This document shows positions 35,598 through 44,288 of a DNA stretch of 49,465 nt, one piece after another. Below the pieces are notes generated by a model that did no database searches, was not told the DNA's origin, and worked only from the letters and a program-made list of their open reading frames with translations. The first letter of the stretch is position 1. Each line of letters starts with the position of its first letter. Source of the stretch: an uncultured Saprospiraceae bacterium (GTDB taxonomy: Bacteria; Bacteroidota; Bacteroidia; Chitinophagales; Saprospiraceae); contig CALGLU010000016.1 of NCBI GenBank assembly GCA_937959275.1, positions 1 to 49,465 of the forward strand, read 5' to 3'. The position numbers and the translations under genes are program-made.

Positions 35598-36455
35598 ATG
35601 AATTTACAATTTAAAAAAGGAGCTACGCCAAATGCGATAGCTTATCCGTTGACGACAAACCAGCTTTCTGATTTGCAAAAATGTAGATTGGTTAACCCCA
35701 AAGTGGGCAACGCACACGGCTATAAGGTGCCAGATGATTTTGATTTGGTTGAATCGACGAATGAAATCGTACAGGTCAGACTGGAGGTAGAAAAAGGAAT
35801 ATTCCCTACGTGGTTGATGGAAAAGTATTATCCGTTTAAAACGGAATTTGGTAAATATGAATTTCCTAGTGAGATAGCAATGATCGAAGGCCTGAGTGAA
35901 TCGGATCCGAGAGGTCTAGCGAATGTTGTTCATATGGATAGTCCGACTGACATGCCGCGAGCGGCACTCAAATGGTTGACACATCCAGATTATGATCAAG
36001 GACAAAACGTCAAAGATTGGACTGATAAGTATATTAATTTTTTGGAGACGATACCTGATGTGGAGGAGCAGATTGCAGATGGTGTCAAGCGATCATTGAT
36101 TAAAGCCTTTGAAATGAAGTATGCTTTTGGGATAGCCAGGCCTGAAGAGGTATGGAGCTCCACTAATAAACTTGATGGTAAATTGTTAACGGCTTATCCA
36201 GAAGGCTGTCCCAATCATCCTAGCTTTCCAGCTGGCCATGCGAGTGCTGCAGCAGGTGGGTTGGTTTCCTTGATTAAGGAATTTCCAAATTTGACTGACT
36301 ATCAACTCAAGCGGGTACTTGATATGGGATACTCATGGGCGATGTTTAGAAGTTTTGCAGGTGTGCATCATGCTGTTGATAATGTTGTCGGGTTGATGGC
36401 GAATGGCTTTGATGCTTATATGAGAAAAGAGGTGATTGACCTATATGAAGCGTAA
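35598..36455 (+). CDS. Vanadium-haloperoxidase/PAP2-like phosphatase
   Basis: The 285-residue protein has no signal peptide. The diagnostic active-site blocks are in the C-terminal half: CPNHPSFPAGHASAAAGG (about 205-222) and FRSFAGVHHAVDNVVGLM (about 254-271), equal to the P..PSFPSGHA and SR..GVH...D motifs of vanadium-dependent haloperoxidases and class A acid phosphatases. An upstream Lys/Arg from KYAFGIARPEEVW (about 173-185) fits the third block. It could be a bromo/iodoperoxidase or a phosphatase; the sequence alone cannot say. A gene for an amidase follows 68 bases later on the same strand. Confidence 0.82.
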   Translation: MNLQFKKGATPNAIAYPLTTNQLSDLQKCRLVNPKVGNAHGYKVPDDFDLVESTNEIVQVRLEVEKGIFPTWLMEKYYPFKTEFGKYEFPSEIAMIEGLSESDPRGLANVVHMDSPTDMPRAALKWLTHPDYDQGQNVKDWTDKYINFLETIPDVEEQIADGVKRSLIKAFEMKYAFGIARPEEVWSSTNKLDGKLLTAYPEGCPNHPSFPAGHASAAAGGLVSLIKEFPNLTDYQLKRVLDMGYSWAMFRSFAGVHHAVDNVVGLMANGFDAYMRKEVIDLYEA

Positions 36456-36523
36456 CGTAAAACTGAATAAAATAAATGTCTTACCTTCTAGAGGAATGAA
36501 AGGAGATAATAAAATTAATTAGC

Positions 36524-37156
36524 ATGTTAGTTCTATTGGATAACGGTCATGGCGGGCTGATAAAAGGCCGTCCGCAGACGAGAGAGCGCAGATCAGAAGA
36601 ATTTCCTGATGGCAAACAACTATTTGAAGGTGAGTTAAACAGAGCCATCATCAATGGGATGATTCAGGAATTAAGTTTTATGCAAATTCCCTATGTGCAT
36701 ATATGTCCTGAGCTAGAAGATGTATTGATTGGCACTAGAATCTCTAGAGCGAATAGCCACCATCAACAAAATGCTTTACTCGTCAGTGTTCATTCAAATA
36801 CGAATGAAGGGCCGCGTGCAGGTGATGGTTGCGAATTTTTAATTCACCCAAATTCAAGTCTAGGTCCTTCGATAGCGACTATTTTTGCGGAAGAATTTCA
36901 GCAAGCCTTTCCCAATGCAAGACTGCGTAGAGGTGAGGGTGGGACTCCTTTTAAATTAAGGGGTGATTTAGGTCTCCTGAGACGAACTAGAATGCCTGCC
37001 ATCTTAACGGAGAATTTCTTTTTTAACAATGAAAGAGAGACACGCGATATCTTATTGTCTCGTGAAGGGCGATGGAAAATTATTGACTACCATGTTGCTG
37101 CTATTGTGAGAGTGATGGTCGAGGTGTTTGGAGAAAATCCTGTGTTTAGGGGGTGA
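36524..37156 (+). CDS. N-acetylmuramoyl-L-alanine amidase (Amidase_3-like)
   Basis: The 210-residue protein has the zinc-ligand pattern of the family: LLDNGHGG (His at about 8), a Glu in FEGELNRAI (about 37), SVHSN (His at about 91) and the catalytic Glu of PAILTENFFFNN (about 164). It is a single domain with no signal peptide, so it may act in lysis or recycling or leave the cell by another route. No phage genes adjoin it. It may share a transcript with the haloperoxidase-like gene. Confidence 0.85.
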   Translation: MLVLLDNGHGGLIKGRPQTRERRSEEFPDGKQLFEGELNRAIINGMIQELSFMQIPYVHICPELEDVLIGTRISRANSHHQQNALLVSVHSNTNEGPRAGDGCEFLIHPNSSLGPSIATIFAEEFQQAFPNARLRRGEGGTPFKLRGDLGLLRRTRMPAILTENFFFNNERETRDILLSREGRWKIIDYHVAAIVRVMVEVFGENPVFRG

Positions 37157-37228
37157 TATTATTTCCTTATTTCAGACGGTTAGCTGTTGGCACTTATGAG
37201 AGAATCCTGTCGACACTTCCTGATCGTT

Positions 37229-38359
37229 TTACTGTATATCTGATCTGAGTAATATGTCAGGTTTTCCAACAAACTCCAAAAAGTTATCAACTGATCCATG
37301 ATTTTCAAATGGGGCAAACCAATGTACACTTCTGTCATTGCGCCAAATTAAGGTGTAAGCAGCTCCGCTATGTTGTATAATCGGATATAACTTATTTGTC
37401 CACCAGTCATGTTCTGTAATATTTTCAAGACCAGTTTCGGTAAAGGCATAAGGTTTATTTTTTCTATTCCCTAATACAGCAATTGTCTCAAGGCTCGTCC
37501 TGGCAACATCTAAGTAGGATTTATCTTCGAAATCATAGACATCTACACCAAGAAGATCTACCCAAGAATCTCCAGGGTAATAGTGCAGATACTCTTCTTC
37601 AGTAAGGGCGCAATTAGGAGAATAGGTATACAGAACATTATGTACGTCGTAGGTATTCGTCAAGATGTCGACTGTCGTTCTGTATAATTGTTGAAACTCT
37701 TCTGCAGTTAAAAGATCGCGACCCCACCAAAACCAGTCACCATTCATCTCATGCCATGGACGAAAAAGAATAGGAATGGGTCGACCGTCTGAATCGATTA
37801 GGCTATTCATAAACTCAGCAACGAGTGACAAATCTCTATCGAATATCTCATGTCTATCGCCATTAGGCAGAATACGATTGATGTCTCCAGAGGTATTCCA
37901 CGATGACCCACCAGTAATAGGGTTTCTGGCATGCCATGTTAAGGTAATAATACTTCCAGCAGCGTGAGCTTCTTTTATGAGCTCCTGCATTAATGAAAAT
38001 CTAACTCCATTTATATTATTACGTCTTCCTATTTCTATGCGACCCAAGTCAAATCCAATGACAGCTGGATAATCACCCGCAACTCTTAGCACATCACTAT
38101 CGCTCGGAAAACCTTCATGTTTCCAATTCATCCCATATGCAGTCGCATCTTGATGTCCAAAGGCAACGCCGACTTTACTGATTTCGACAATCCTTCTCCG
38201 TAACTCTTTTACCTCCTCGATCGCCTTGTCATCTGCAAGTGTGGCATTCTCTGCATCAACAGTTGACATAAAGTCCTCATCTATCACTAAGTCGTCCGCG
38301 CATCCTAAGATGAGTAGAGTACTTAGAAAAAGTAGTATGAGAACTTCAGAATATTTCAA
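37229..38359 (-). CDS. GH26 endo-beta-mannanase lipoprotein
   Basis: The 376-residue protein starts at TTG (an in-frame TAA is two codons upstream). Its lipobox, LILGC at about residue 20, is followed by ADD, fitting a surface-exposed lipoprotein. The GH26 barrel shows VAFGHQDATAYGMNW (about 64-78), the acid/base Glu E204 in FRPWHEMNGDWFWWG, and the nucleophile E308 in AFTETGLENI. GH26 enzymes hydrolyse beta-1,4-mannan. No SusC/D pair lies beside it, so it is outside a classical polysaccharide utilisation locus. Confidence 0.9.
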   Translation of the reverse strand: MKYSEVLILLFLSTLLILGCADDLVIDEDFMSTVDAENATLADDKAIEEVKELRRRIVEISKVGVAFGHQDATAYGMNWKHEGFPSDSDVLRVAGDYPAVIGFDLGRIEIGRRNNINGVRFSLMQELIKEAHAAGSIITLTWHARNPITGGSSWNTSGDINRILPNGDRHEIFDRDLSLVAEFMNSLIDSDGRPIPILFRPWHEMNGDWFWWGRDLLTAEEFQQLYRTTVDILTNTYDVHNVLYTYSPNCALTEEEYLHYYPGDSWVDLLGVDVYDFEDKSYLDVARTSLETIAVLGNRKNKPYAFTETGLENITEHDWWTNKLYPIIQHSGAAYTLIWRNDRSVHWFAPFENHGSVDNFLEFVGKPDILLRSDIQ

Positions 38360-38398
38360 GTCTTAGATTTTCTTTGCAATATAAAGAAACAAGTTATA

Positions 38399-38568
38399 CT
38401 AGTGGTCTGTCAAGATAAAATTGACTAGTGCATTTGGCGTATTTAGCACATGCACGTCGTTACAGAACCGGCCTTGATAGCTAAGGCTATCAGACCGAAC
38501 CTGTGCCTAGTCCATGCACAAACTATGCTCAAATTCAACTAGTCATTTCAACATTGACAAACCACTAG
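38399..38568. repeat. MITE-like repeat, copy 3 (complete, about 170 bp)
   Basis: This full-length copy has outer inverted ends CTAGTGGTCTGTCAAG (38399-38414) and TTGACAAACCACTAG (38554-38568), inner CTAG sites, and the central palindrome around TTGATAGCTAAGGCTATCA. It has no open reading frame. Its ends are related to those of the IS630 element at 48193-49465, which would supply the transposase. Confidence 0.8.
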
Positions 38569-38716
38569 ATGTTTAAGGTTATGTGTCTTTTTTGCGTCAA
38601 ATGGTGTCAGTTCATTTTATGAAATCTAACTACCATGCCCAAAGGAGAAGAATTGGACTTGTGAACTGGTGTAGTTTAGGGCTCTTATCAGCGGCTTTTT
38701 ACGTCCGCACGGTCTA

Positions 38717-39040
38717 CTAAAATATAAATTTAACCGTTGTCTCTACTATAAATTTAATGATCCGATTTTTAAAGTGGCCTAGCTTAATTTGTGAAATCCC
38801 CAACTTGCGCAATGATTCAAGTTTGAGTAATTCTTTTTGACTCCCAACCAGCCAATGAAACTCATCAACGGTCAGTTGGTTCTTCTGCAAAAGTTCACTC
38901 CAGCGTTCGAGCTTTTCTTTTGATTGTTTGAGTAATTCGGTGATCTCACCTTTGACCTCTTTGTTTTCGACATCAAATTTTTCTTTGACAAGTCCGATAA
39001 TTCCTTTTTTTAGATCCTTTAATAATTCTTTTATATCCAT
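38717..39040 (-). CDS. Small charged helical protein of unknown function
   Basis: The 107-residue protein is mostly amphipathic helix (LLKDLKKGIIGLVKEKF, EITELLKQSKEKLERWSELL), then LTVDEFHWLVGSQKELLKLESLRKLGISQIKLGHFKN. No signal sequence. It is the last of three tightly spaced leftward genes (1-base gap to the lipoprotein gene). Similar small cytoplasmic proteins occur beside membrane proteins in Bacteroidota, but no function is known to me. Confidence 0.7.
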   Translation of the reverse strand: MDIKELLKDLKKGIIGLVKEKFDVENKEVKGEITELLKQSKEKLERWSELLQKNQLTVDEFHWLVGSQKELLKLESLRKLGISQIKLGHFKNRIIKFIVETTVKFIF

Positions 39041-39041
39041 G

Positions 39042-39506
39042 TTAAATTGAATTGATGAATGTATTAATTAAAAGCCCGACACTATTGATTTCTTCTTTGT
39101 TTTTAGCTGCTTCAAAATCCAATAATAAATCAAAGGCTTCTTCGATTTGTTTTGATGCTTCATCAACGAAGACTTTATTTTGTGGCCCATTTTCTCTCCA
39201 TCGTTTTATAAAGCCAGCAAATAGATTGTTGTCTTCGTTCAAGAGAATTTCCCACATGTTAGTGGTCAGTATATTATTCGTTCTACGTTTGTCGTATTCG
39301 TAGATCTTCTCTAATTCTTCAAAATGCTCTTCTACGACTTCTTGATGAATGTCGTATTCGTCAACGGCTTTCTTCATTATACTAAGAGACTCAACTTTTG
39401 CATTGATTGTTTTGTCAAAACTATATTGATCAAACAGTGCAGTAGAAGCACAGGAGCACGTTATGAAAATTAGGAGTACAAGTAAAGATTTTAATAATTG
39501 ATTCAT
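39042..39506 (-). CDS. Small lipoprotein of unknown function
   Basis: The 154-residue protein has a lipoprotein signal (LLVLLIFITCSCAST) and a helical remainder with many Glu/Lys residues (HQEVVEEHFEELEKIYEYDKRR). It is the middle gene of the three-gene operon, 10 bases after the membrane protein gene and 1 base before the small helical protein gene. Location is probably the periplasmic face of a membrane; the role is unknown. Confidence 0.7.
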   Translation of the reverse strand: MNQLLKSLLVLLIFITCSCASTALFDQYSFDKTINAKVESLSIMKKAVDEYDIHQEVVEEHFEELEKIYEYDKRRTNNILTTNMWEILLNEDNNLFAGFIKRWRENGPQNKVFVDEASKQIEEAFDLLLDFEAAKNKEEINSVGLLINTFINSI

Positions 39507-39516
39507 GATTTAAATG

Positions 39517-40041
39517 TTAACCTCTGCCGAATATGGCTTTAAAAATACCTTTCAATATTTCTATCATTGTTTTTGCAAATAGTCCTGCCAGCAAAGAGAA
39601 GAAAATGAGTGTCTTAAAATTGATTCCTTTGTTTATATCTTCAGGCGTAATTAAAAAATCACTTCCATAATACACGATTAGGCCTCCAATGATGCCTAGG
39701 AAGGGGCGAAATAGAAAATATGGCGCCATGCGCAGACTAAACCTCTCATCTCTTCCATCTACTGTACCATCACTGCTCGCAGGGTCTTTACTTCCATCTT
39801 CAAGTTCCCAGCCAGAGGCTCTGCGTTGTAGCGCTGATAATAAAGCTGCAGTTGCACTGCCAATTACTCCGGCCATGACACAGGGTGTAATGATCATCTC
39901 TCTCTCAATCAGCACTGCCAACAAAATACTTGCTATTACAATAACGGAGCTAAGGCTGACAAATACAACCAGAGATAGCTTTTCAAGTTTCTTTATTTCG
40001 TCACTCGCTTCATTGGAATAAAAAAGAGATAGAAGTTTCAT
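39517..40041 (-). CDS. Four-helix membrane protein of unknown function
   Basis: The 174-residue protein has predicted membrane helices at about 24-45 (LVVFVSLSSVIVIASILLAV), 53-70, 107-126 (FLFRPFLGIIGGLIVYYG) and 142-165 (LIFFSLLAGLFAKTMIEIL). A hydrophilic loop between helices 2 and 3 is rich in Asp/Ser/Gly (LEDGSKDPASSDGTVDGRDE). It heads the small operon. No family recognised. Confidence 0.7.
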   Translation of the reverse strand: MKLLSLFYSNEASDEIKKLEKLSLVVFVSLSSVIVIASILLAVLIEREMIITPCVMAGVIGSATAALLSALQRRASGWELEDGSKDPASSDGTVDGRDERFSLRMAPYFLFRPFLGIIGGLIVYYGSDFLITPEDINKGINFKTLIFFSLLAGLFAKTMIEILKGIFKAIFGRG

Positions 40042-40354
40042 GAAGTTGAGTTTTTGTTTGGTTCTTTGGCTGACATGTTGTTTTCAAATAGCGCTGTCTA
40101 ACAAAGATTTAATCGAATCTAAGATACAGTGAAGCTAGCTAAATTACAATCCCTAAAACTAGGTGTTTTTTTTATGGTGAATTGATCCAAATCTGACTTT
40201 GAATATGCTCAATAATTTAGGCCTGCATGTCTTGCTAAACTGAAAATGGTCCTCCTTGGAGGAGCCTTGAAGAAAGGGAACTGTATTCTATGAATTCAAC
40301 ACAATTATTGTAAAGATATAATCGACTAAATATTATATAAAAGAGTTAAACCAG
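40042..40354. other. AT-rich intergenic region
   Basis: No gene is seen. A short hairpin TCCTCC/GGAGGA lies near 40250. The last 80 bases before the XRE remnant are very AT-rich (TATAATCGACTAAATATTA) and may be its old promoter. Confidence 0.35.
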
Positions 40355-40720
40355 ACAAATTATGCTAATCTTCCTATTAAAAAGATACTTGCTATTCTGG
40401 GTGAGAACTTAAAACTCGCGAGAAGGAGAAGAAGATTGAGGTCGACCAAGAGGCAGAAAGAGCTAACATAGGTGATCGACTTTATGGCATGTTGGGAACG
40501 GAGGTGACCATACCAGTATCGGAATATATCTCAAAGTATTCTCTGTTTTGGGTTTAACTGAGGATTTCAATCAGCTGGCTGCCATGATCCATTTCGTAGA
40601 AACCTTCAGGATGCAAAGTGGATCACTAGGAAACGTATCAAGAAGTCATAAGAAACAGATTCTTATAGATGAGAACAAGATCAAGGCACTCAAGCAAATC
40701 GTACAAGAAGCTTTCGAATA
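40355..40720 (+). pseudogene. Decayed XRE-family (HipB-like) regulator
   Basis: Pieces of one protein are spread over the frames. LPIKKILAILGENLKLARRRR comes first, then (after a shift) AERANIGDRLY, then SIGIYLKVFSVLGLTEDFNQLA, then HDPFRRNLQDAKWITRKRIKKS and a stop. In intact relatives these blocks form a helix-turn-helix regulator usually paired with a HipA-type toxin kinase gene. Here at least two frameshifts break it and no hipA is next to it, so the pair seems to have been lost. A further short stretch ending at 40720 (ENKIKALKQIVQEAFE) may be remnant sequence of the neighbour. Confidence 0.65.
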
Positions 40721-40898
40721 GAAGAACTTCAAAGCTTAGAGCAGATTATATTTTAGAATATAATATGCGTTACCTTGATGTTAAAGTGACACATTACAAA
40801 TAGAGAATATCACGCACATCCATATAATCAGGTCGTTCATCGATAATCTTATTATTCATGCAACCTTTTTCGTTCATTTGTCGTCTGTATTACGTAGC

Positions 40899-41582
40899 AT
40901 GATAAGACTGAAAAACATCAACAAATCATATAAGACAGATTTCACCAATCTGCATGTCCTCAAAGGGATAGACCTTCACATCAAACCTGGAGAATTTGTA
41001 TCCATTATGGGGTCATCTGGTTCAGGTAAGTCCACACTCCTTAATATACTAGGCATATTGGATGACTATGATCAAGGGGAATACGTACTAAATGGAACTC
41101 TCATAAAGGATTTAACTCAAGCAAAACAAGCCAATTATAGGAATGATTTCATTGGATTCGTATTCCAATCGTTCAACTTACTTCCATTTAAGACAGCGAA
41201 AGAGAATGTGGCTTTACCCTTATATTATAAAAAGGTGCCTCGAGAAGAGAGACAAGCCTTGGCAGTAGAATATTTAGATCAAGTCGGTCTCAAAGATTGG
41301 GCGGGGCATTATCCCAATCAATTGTCTGGTGGTCAGCAGCAGCGAGTCGCGATCGCTCGCGCTTTGATCAGTAACCCTAAGGTCATCCTTGCAGATGAGC
41401 CGACAGGTGCTCTTGACTCTACCACTTCCGAAGAAGTGATGGCCATTTTCAAAAAGTTTAATACAGAAAACGGGATCACCTTTGTTATAGTTACTCATGA
41501 ACAAGAAGTTGCAGATCAAACGGACAGATGTATCAGAATCAAAGATGGCTTAATCGAATCAAAACACGAAGCCCATGTTTGA
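40899..41582 (+). CDS. MacB-like ABC transporter ATP-binding protein
   Basis: I start at the ATG at 40899 ([13 protein letters not shown]), as usual for the LolD/MacB ATPase group; the TTG 21 bases upstream is unneeded. The 227-residue protein has Walker [10 protein letters not shown] (about 40-48), Q-loop [11 protein letters not shown], signature [15 protein letters not shown], Walker [13 protein letters not shown] and H-switch VTHE. It forms an operon with two FtsX-type permeases (8-base overlap with the first), probably driving efflux or lipoprotein/peptide export with the adaptor encoded at 44289. Confidence 0.93.
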   Translation: MIRLKNINKSYKTDFTNLHVLKGIDLHIKPGEFVSIMGSSGSGKSTLLNILGILDDYDQGEYVLNGTLIKDLTQAKQANYRNDFIGFVFQSFNLLPFKTAKENVALPLYYKKVPREERQALAVEYLDQVGLKDWAGHYPNQLSGGQQQRVAIARALISNPKVILADEPTGALDSTTSEEVMAIFKKFNTENGITFVIVTHEQEVADQTDRCIRIKDGLIESKHEAHV

Positions 41583-42801
41583 TCTGGATAAGTGGCAAGA
41601 GATATTCACTTCGATTAGTCGGCATAAGCTACGTACTGTACTGACATCCTTTGGGGTTTGTTGGGGGATTTTTATGCTCGTCCTTTTATTAGGGGCAGGG
41701 AATGGATTATTCAATTCGATTGAGTACCAATTTTCTGATATGGCTAAGAATAGTATCTTCTTAAGTGGAGGTCGGACATCAATCGCTCACAATGGTTTTA
41801 AAAAAGGGCGGCGTATTAAGTTTGATAATACAGATTACGAATTTCTACGTGATCATTTTGATGGTGTCGATGAGATCACTGGACGCTTTCATTTGTCGGG
41901 TGATAAAAAAGTAAGATACAAGGATAAGAATCTATCCTATAATATTCAATCCATTCATCCTGCCTTTCGCATTATAGAAAATATGACAATGTTGACAGGA
42001 AGATTTATTTCTGACAAAGACATTGACACCTATAAAAAAGTTTGCATCGTTGGTCGTATTGTCAGGGACGATATGTTTGGCAAGGATGTTGATCCAGTTG
42101 GCGAAGAAATTTTAATTGATAAAGTGGCCTATACAATTATAGGCGTGTTTTATGACACTGATGATTGGGTGATGAAAAATATTTACATTCCGATTAGTAC
42201 AGCACAAAAAGTATATACAGGACAGAATAGGATGCATCGCTTGATGTTTACCACAACAGGTCTAACAGTCCTCGAAGTGTCAAAAATAGAGGATGAAGTG
42301 ATGGCAGCATTTGCCCAGCGCAAGAATTTCAGTATAAAAGATAACCGCGCCATCTGGGTCAACAACACAGCAAAGGAATATGAAGAATTTGCAAGCCTCA
42401 TGTTTGCTATTAAAAGCATTATTTGGTTAGTGGGTATCTTTTCGATGATAGCAGGGGTTATTGGTGTCAGTAATATCATGCTCATCATTGTCAAAGATCG
42501 AACAAAAGAAATAGGGATTCGTAAATCGCTAGGTGCGACACCCGGTTCGATTATCACCATGATATTACAAGAGTCAATTTTTATAACGGGGATGGCAGGT
42601 TATGTAGGTGTCGCTTTAGGCGTGCTTGTGGTCGGAGCGATGAGCGGGATCAAATCAGATTTTTTTAGGACGCCGCATGTTGACTTAGGCGTTGTGATTA
42701 CGGCGACATTGATTCTGGTTTTGTCTGGCGCTGTCGCTGGATTAATACCAGCATTAAAAGCAGCGAGCATTAATCCAGTAGAAGCCATGAAAAGCGATTA
42801 G
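41575..42801 (+). CDS. MacB-like ABC transporter permease (first)
   Basis: The 408-residue permease has an N-terminal membrane helix (about 22-42; [20 protein letters not shown]), a large MacB-type periplasmic core (about 45-275), then three FtsX-type helices (about 277-400). The consensus [30 protein letters not shown] is split across the first loop. It overlaps the ATPase stop as ATGTTTGA. It pairs with the permease encoded 1 base downstream, suggesting a heterodimeric transporter. Confidence 0.92.
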   Translation: MFDLDKWQEIFTSISRHKLRTVLTSFGVCWGIFMLVLLLGAGNGLFNSIEYQFSDMAKNSIFLSGGRTSIAHNGFKKGRRIKFDNTDYEFLRDHFDGVDEITGRFHLSGDKKVRYKDKNLSYNIQSIHPAFRIIENMTMLTGRFISDKDIDTYKKVCIVGRIVRDDMFGKDVDPVGEEILIDKVAYTIIGVFYDTDDWVMKNIYIPISTAQKVYTGQNRMHRLMFTTTGLTVLEVSKIEDEVMAAFAQRKNFSIKDNRAIWVNNTAKEYEEFASLMFAIKSIIWLVGIFSMIAGVIGVSNIMLIIVKDRTKEIGIRKSLGATPGSIITMILQESIFITGMAGYVGVALGVLVVGAMSGIKSDFFRTPHVDLGVVITATLILVLSGAVAGLIPALKAASINPVEAMKSD

Positions 42802-42802
42802 T

Positions 42803-44062
42803 ATGGGATGGAGCGTATTAGATAGAGACACGTGGCAAGAAATATTTGCCACGATTCGCAAGAATAAATTGCGTACATTCCTGACGGCACTTGGTGTGTT
42901 TTGGGGGATATTTATGCTTGTATTTTTATTGGGAATGGGCAAAGGTTTGGAGAATGGCGTGATGCGTGATCTGGGAGGCCGAGCTACAAATGTGATGTAT
43001 GTCTGGAGTCAAACAACCACAAAGCCCTATGATGGCTATGCGCCAGGTCGACGAATAAGACTGAAGCAGGCAGATCTTGATGCATTAAGAGAGGAGTTAC
43101 CACAAATTGACAATTTAGCGCCACGAGCACATATTGGTCCTCAACCAATTACCTATAAAGACATACAGGAATCCTTTGAAGTGAAGGGTGAGGAAACAGA
43201 TATGCCAAAGGTAGATGCCTTGGTCGTACACGAAGGTAGATACATCAATGAAGCAGATTTAAAAGATGGGCGGAAGGTAGCTGTGATTGGTTATCAAGTT
43301 GACAAAGTGTTGTTCGGGGAAGAATCTTCAATTGGAAAACACCTTCGGATTCGAGGTGTAGATTTTAAGGTGATCGGCATATTTGGTCCCGAAACATTAA
43401 AACCATGGAATCAATCAGATACTGAAACAGTCGTGATACCAATCACAACAATGACGCAAGCTTTTGGCACTCAAGGAGATGTCGATTATTTTGCTTGCAT
43501 GGTGAAGCCAGAATTTAAAGTTGCCGAAATTGAAGATAAAGTAGAAGATATTTTGAAGGCTCGACATCATGTTCATCCTGATGATCCTGAAGCAATCGGC
43601 TCCTTCAATTTGCAGAAAAATTTTGAGCAAATGCAAGGTCTCTTTTTGGGGATTAGCCTCTTCATGTGGTTTGTGGGCATCGGGACATTATTTGCAGGCA
43701 TTGTTGGTGTGAGTAATATTATGCTGATCATTGTCAAAGAACGAACAAAGGAAATTGGCATTCGAAAAGCACTTGGTGCTACACCACAATCTATAGTGAG
43801 TATGATATTAACGGAGTCAGTTTTTATTACGGCACTGTCAGGCTATCTGGGTCTAGCCATAGGCTCTCTAATCATCGGCGGATTGAGTTATCTGATGTAT
43901 GCGAATGATATGGATGTGCAAAATTTTTATAATCCCGAAATCAATATATGGGTAGGTGTGTTTGCGATGTCGGTATTGGTGATTGCGGGGTTTATAGCGG
44001 GCTTTGTGCCAGCGCGACAGGCAGCGAAAGTGAATCCTGTGGTGGCGTTGAAAGATGAATAG
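42803..44062 (+). CDS. MacB-like ABC transporter permease (second)
   Basis: The 419-residue paralogue of the preceding permease has the same layout: an N-terminal helix (TFLTALGVFWGIFMLVFLLG), a periplasmic MacB core and C-terminal FtsX helices with [20 protein letters not shown]. The 1-base gap from the previous gene (TAGTATG) suggests translational coupling. Together with the ATPase and the adaptor at 44289 it would form a MacAB-like tripartite exporter; an outer-membrane TolC is not encoded here. Confidence 0.92.
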   Translation: MGWSVLDRDTWQEIFATIRKNKLRTFLTALGVFWGIFMLVFLLGMGKGLENGVMRDLGGRATNVMYVWSQTTTKPYDGYAPGRRIRLKQADLDALREELPQIDNLAPRAHIGPQPITYKDIQESFEVKGEETDMPKVDALVVHEGRYINEADLKDGRKVAVIGYQVDKVLFGEESSIGKHLRIRGVDFKVIGIFGPETLKPWNQSDTETVVIPITTMTQAFGTQGDVDYFACMVKPEFKVAEIEDKVEDILKARHHVHPDDPEAIGSFNLQKNFEQMQGLFLGISLFMWFVGIGTLFAGIVGVSNIMLIIVKERTKEIGIRKALGATPQSIVSMILTESVFITALSGYLGLAIGSLIIGGLSYLMYANDMDVQNFYNPEINIWVGVFAMSVLVIAGFIAGFVPARQAAKVNPVVALKDE

Positions 44063-44079
44063 CTCCCTTTGGTTGGCAG

Positions 44080-44108
44080 TCGATAGTTGATAGTCAATAG
44101 TCGATAGT
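44080..44108. repeat. 7-bp tandem repeat (AGTYGAT type)
   Basis: Four consecutive heptamers of the type AGTCGAT, AGTTGAT, AGTCAAT, AGTCGAT lie in the gap between the second permease and the adaptor gene. Simple repeats of this type are frequent between Bacteroidota genes; no function is implied. Confidence 0.6.
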
Positions 44109-44176
44109 AGGGGACGTGCTCTTGAATCATTCCAAGGTACTTTAGTGCCTTGTGCCAGTTGAAAAAAATGAGTAGA

Positions 44177-44194
44177 GCTTGTCTGCAGACAGGC
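44177..44194. repeat. GCCTG-type palindromic repeat, copy B
   Basis: GCTTGTCTGCAGACAGGC includes the perfect 12-bp palindrome TGTCTGCAGACA. It is related to the repeats at 6431-6449 and 45636-45655. A second dispersed element, GTCATTCCGAGTGAACGCC followed by GAGTCGAGGAA, lies just downstream at 44246-44278. Confidence 0.55.
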
Positions 44195-44288
44195 TGTACG
44201 AGTATATAGTAGTTATTAAGAATTTAAATTAAGTAAAAGACAACTGTCATTCCGAGTGAACGCCAGTGAGTCGAGGAAAAATCGAACT

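Noticed and set aside
36524-37156. Amidase as part of a prophage lysis cassette
   Set aside because: No holin, portal, capsid or tail genes adjoin it; neighbours are a haloperoxidase-like enzyme and a GH26 mannanase.
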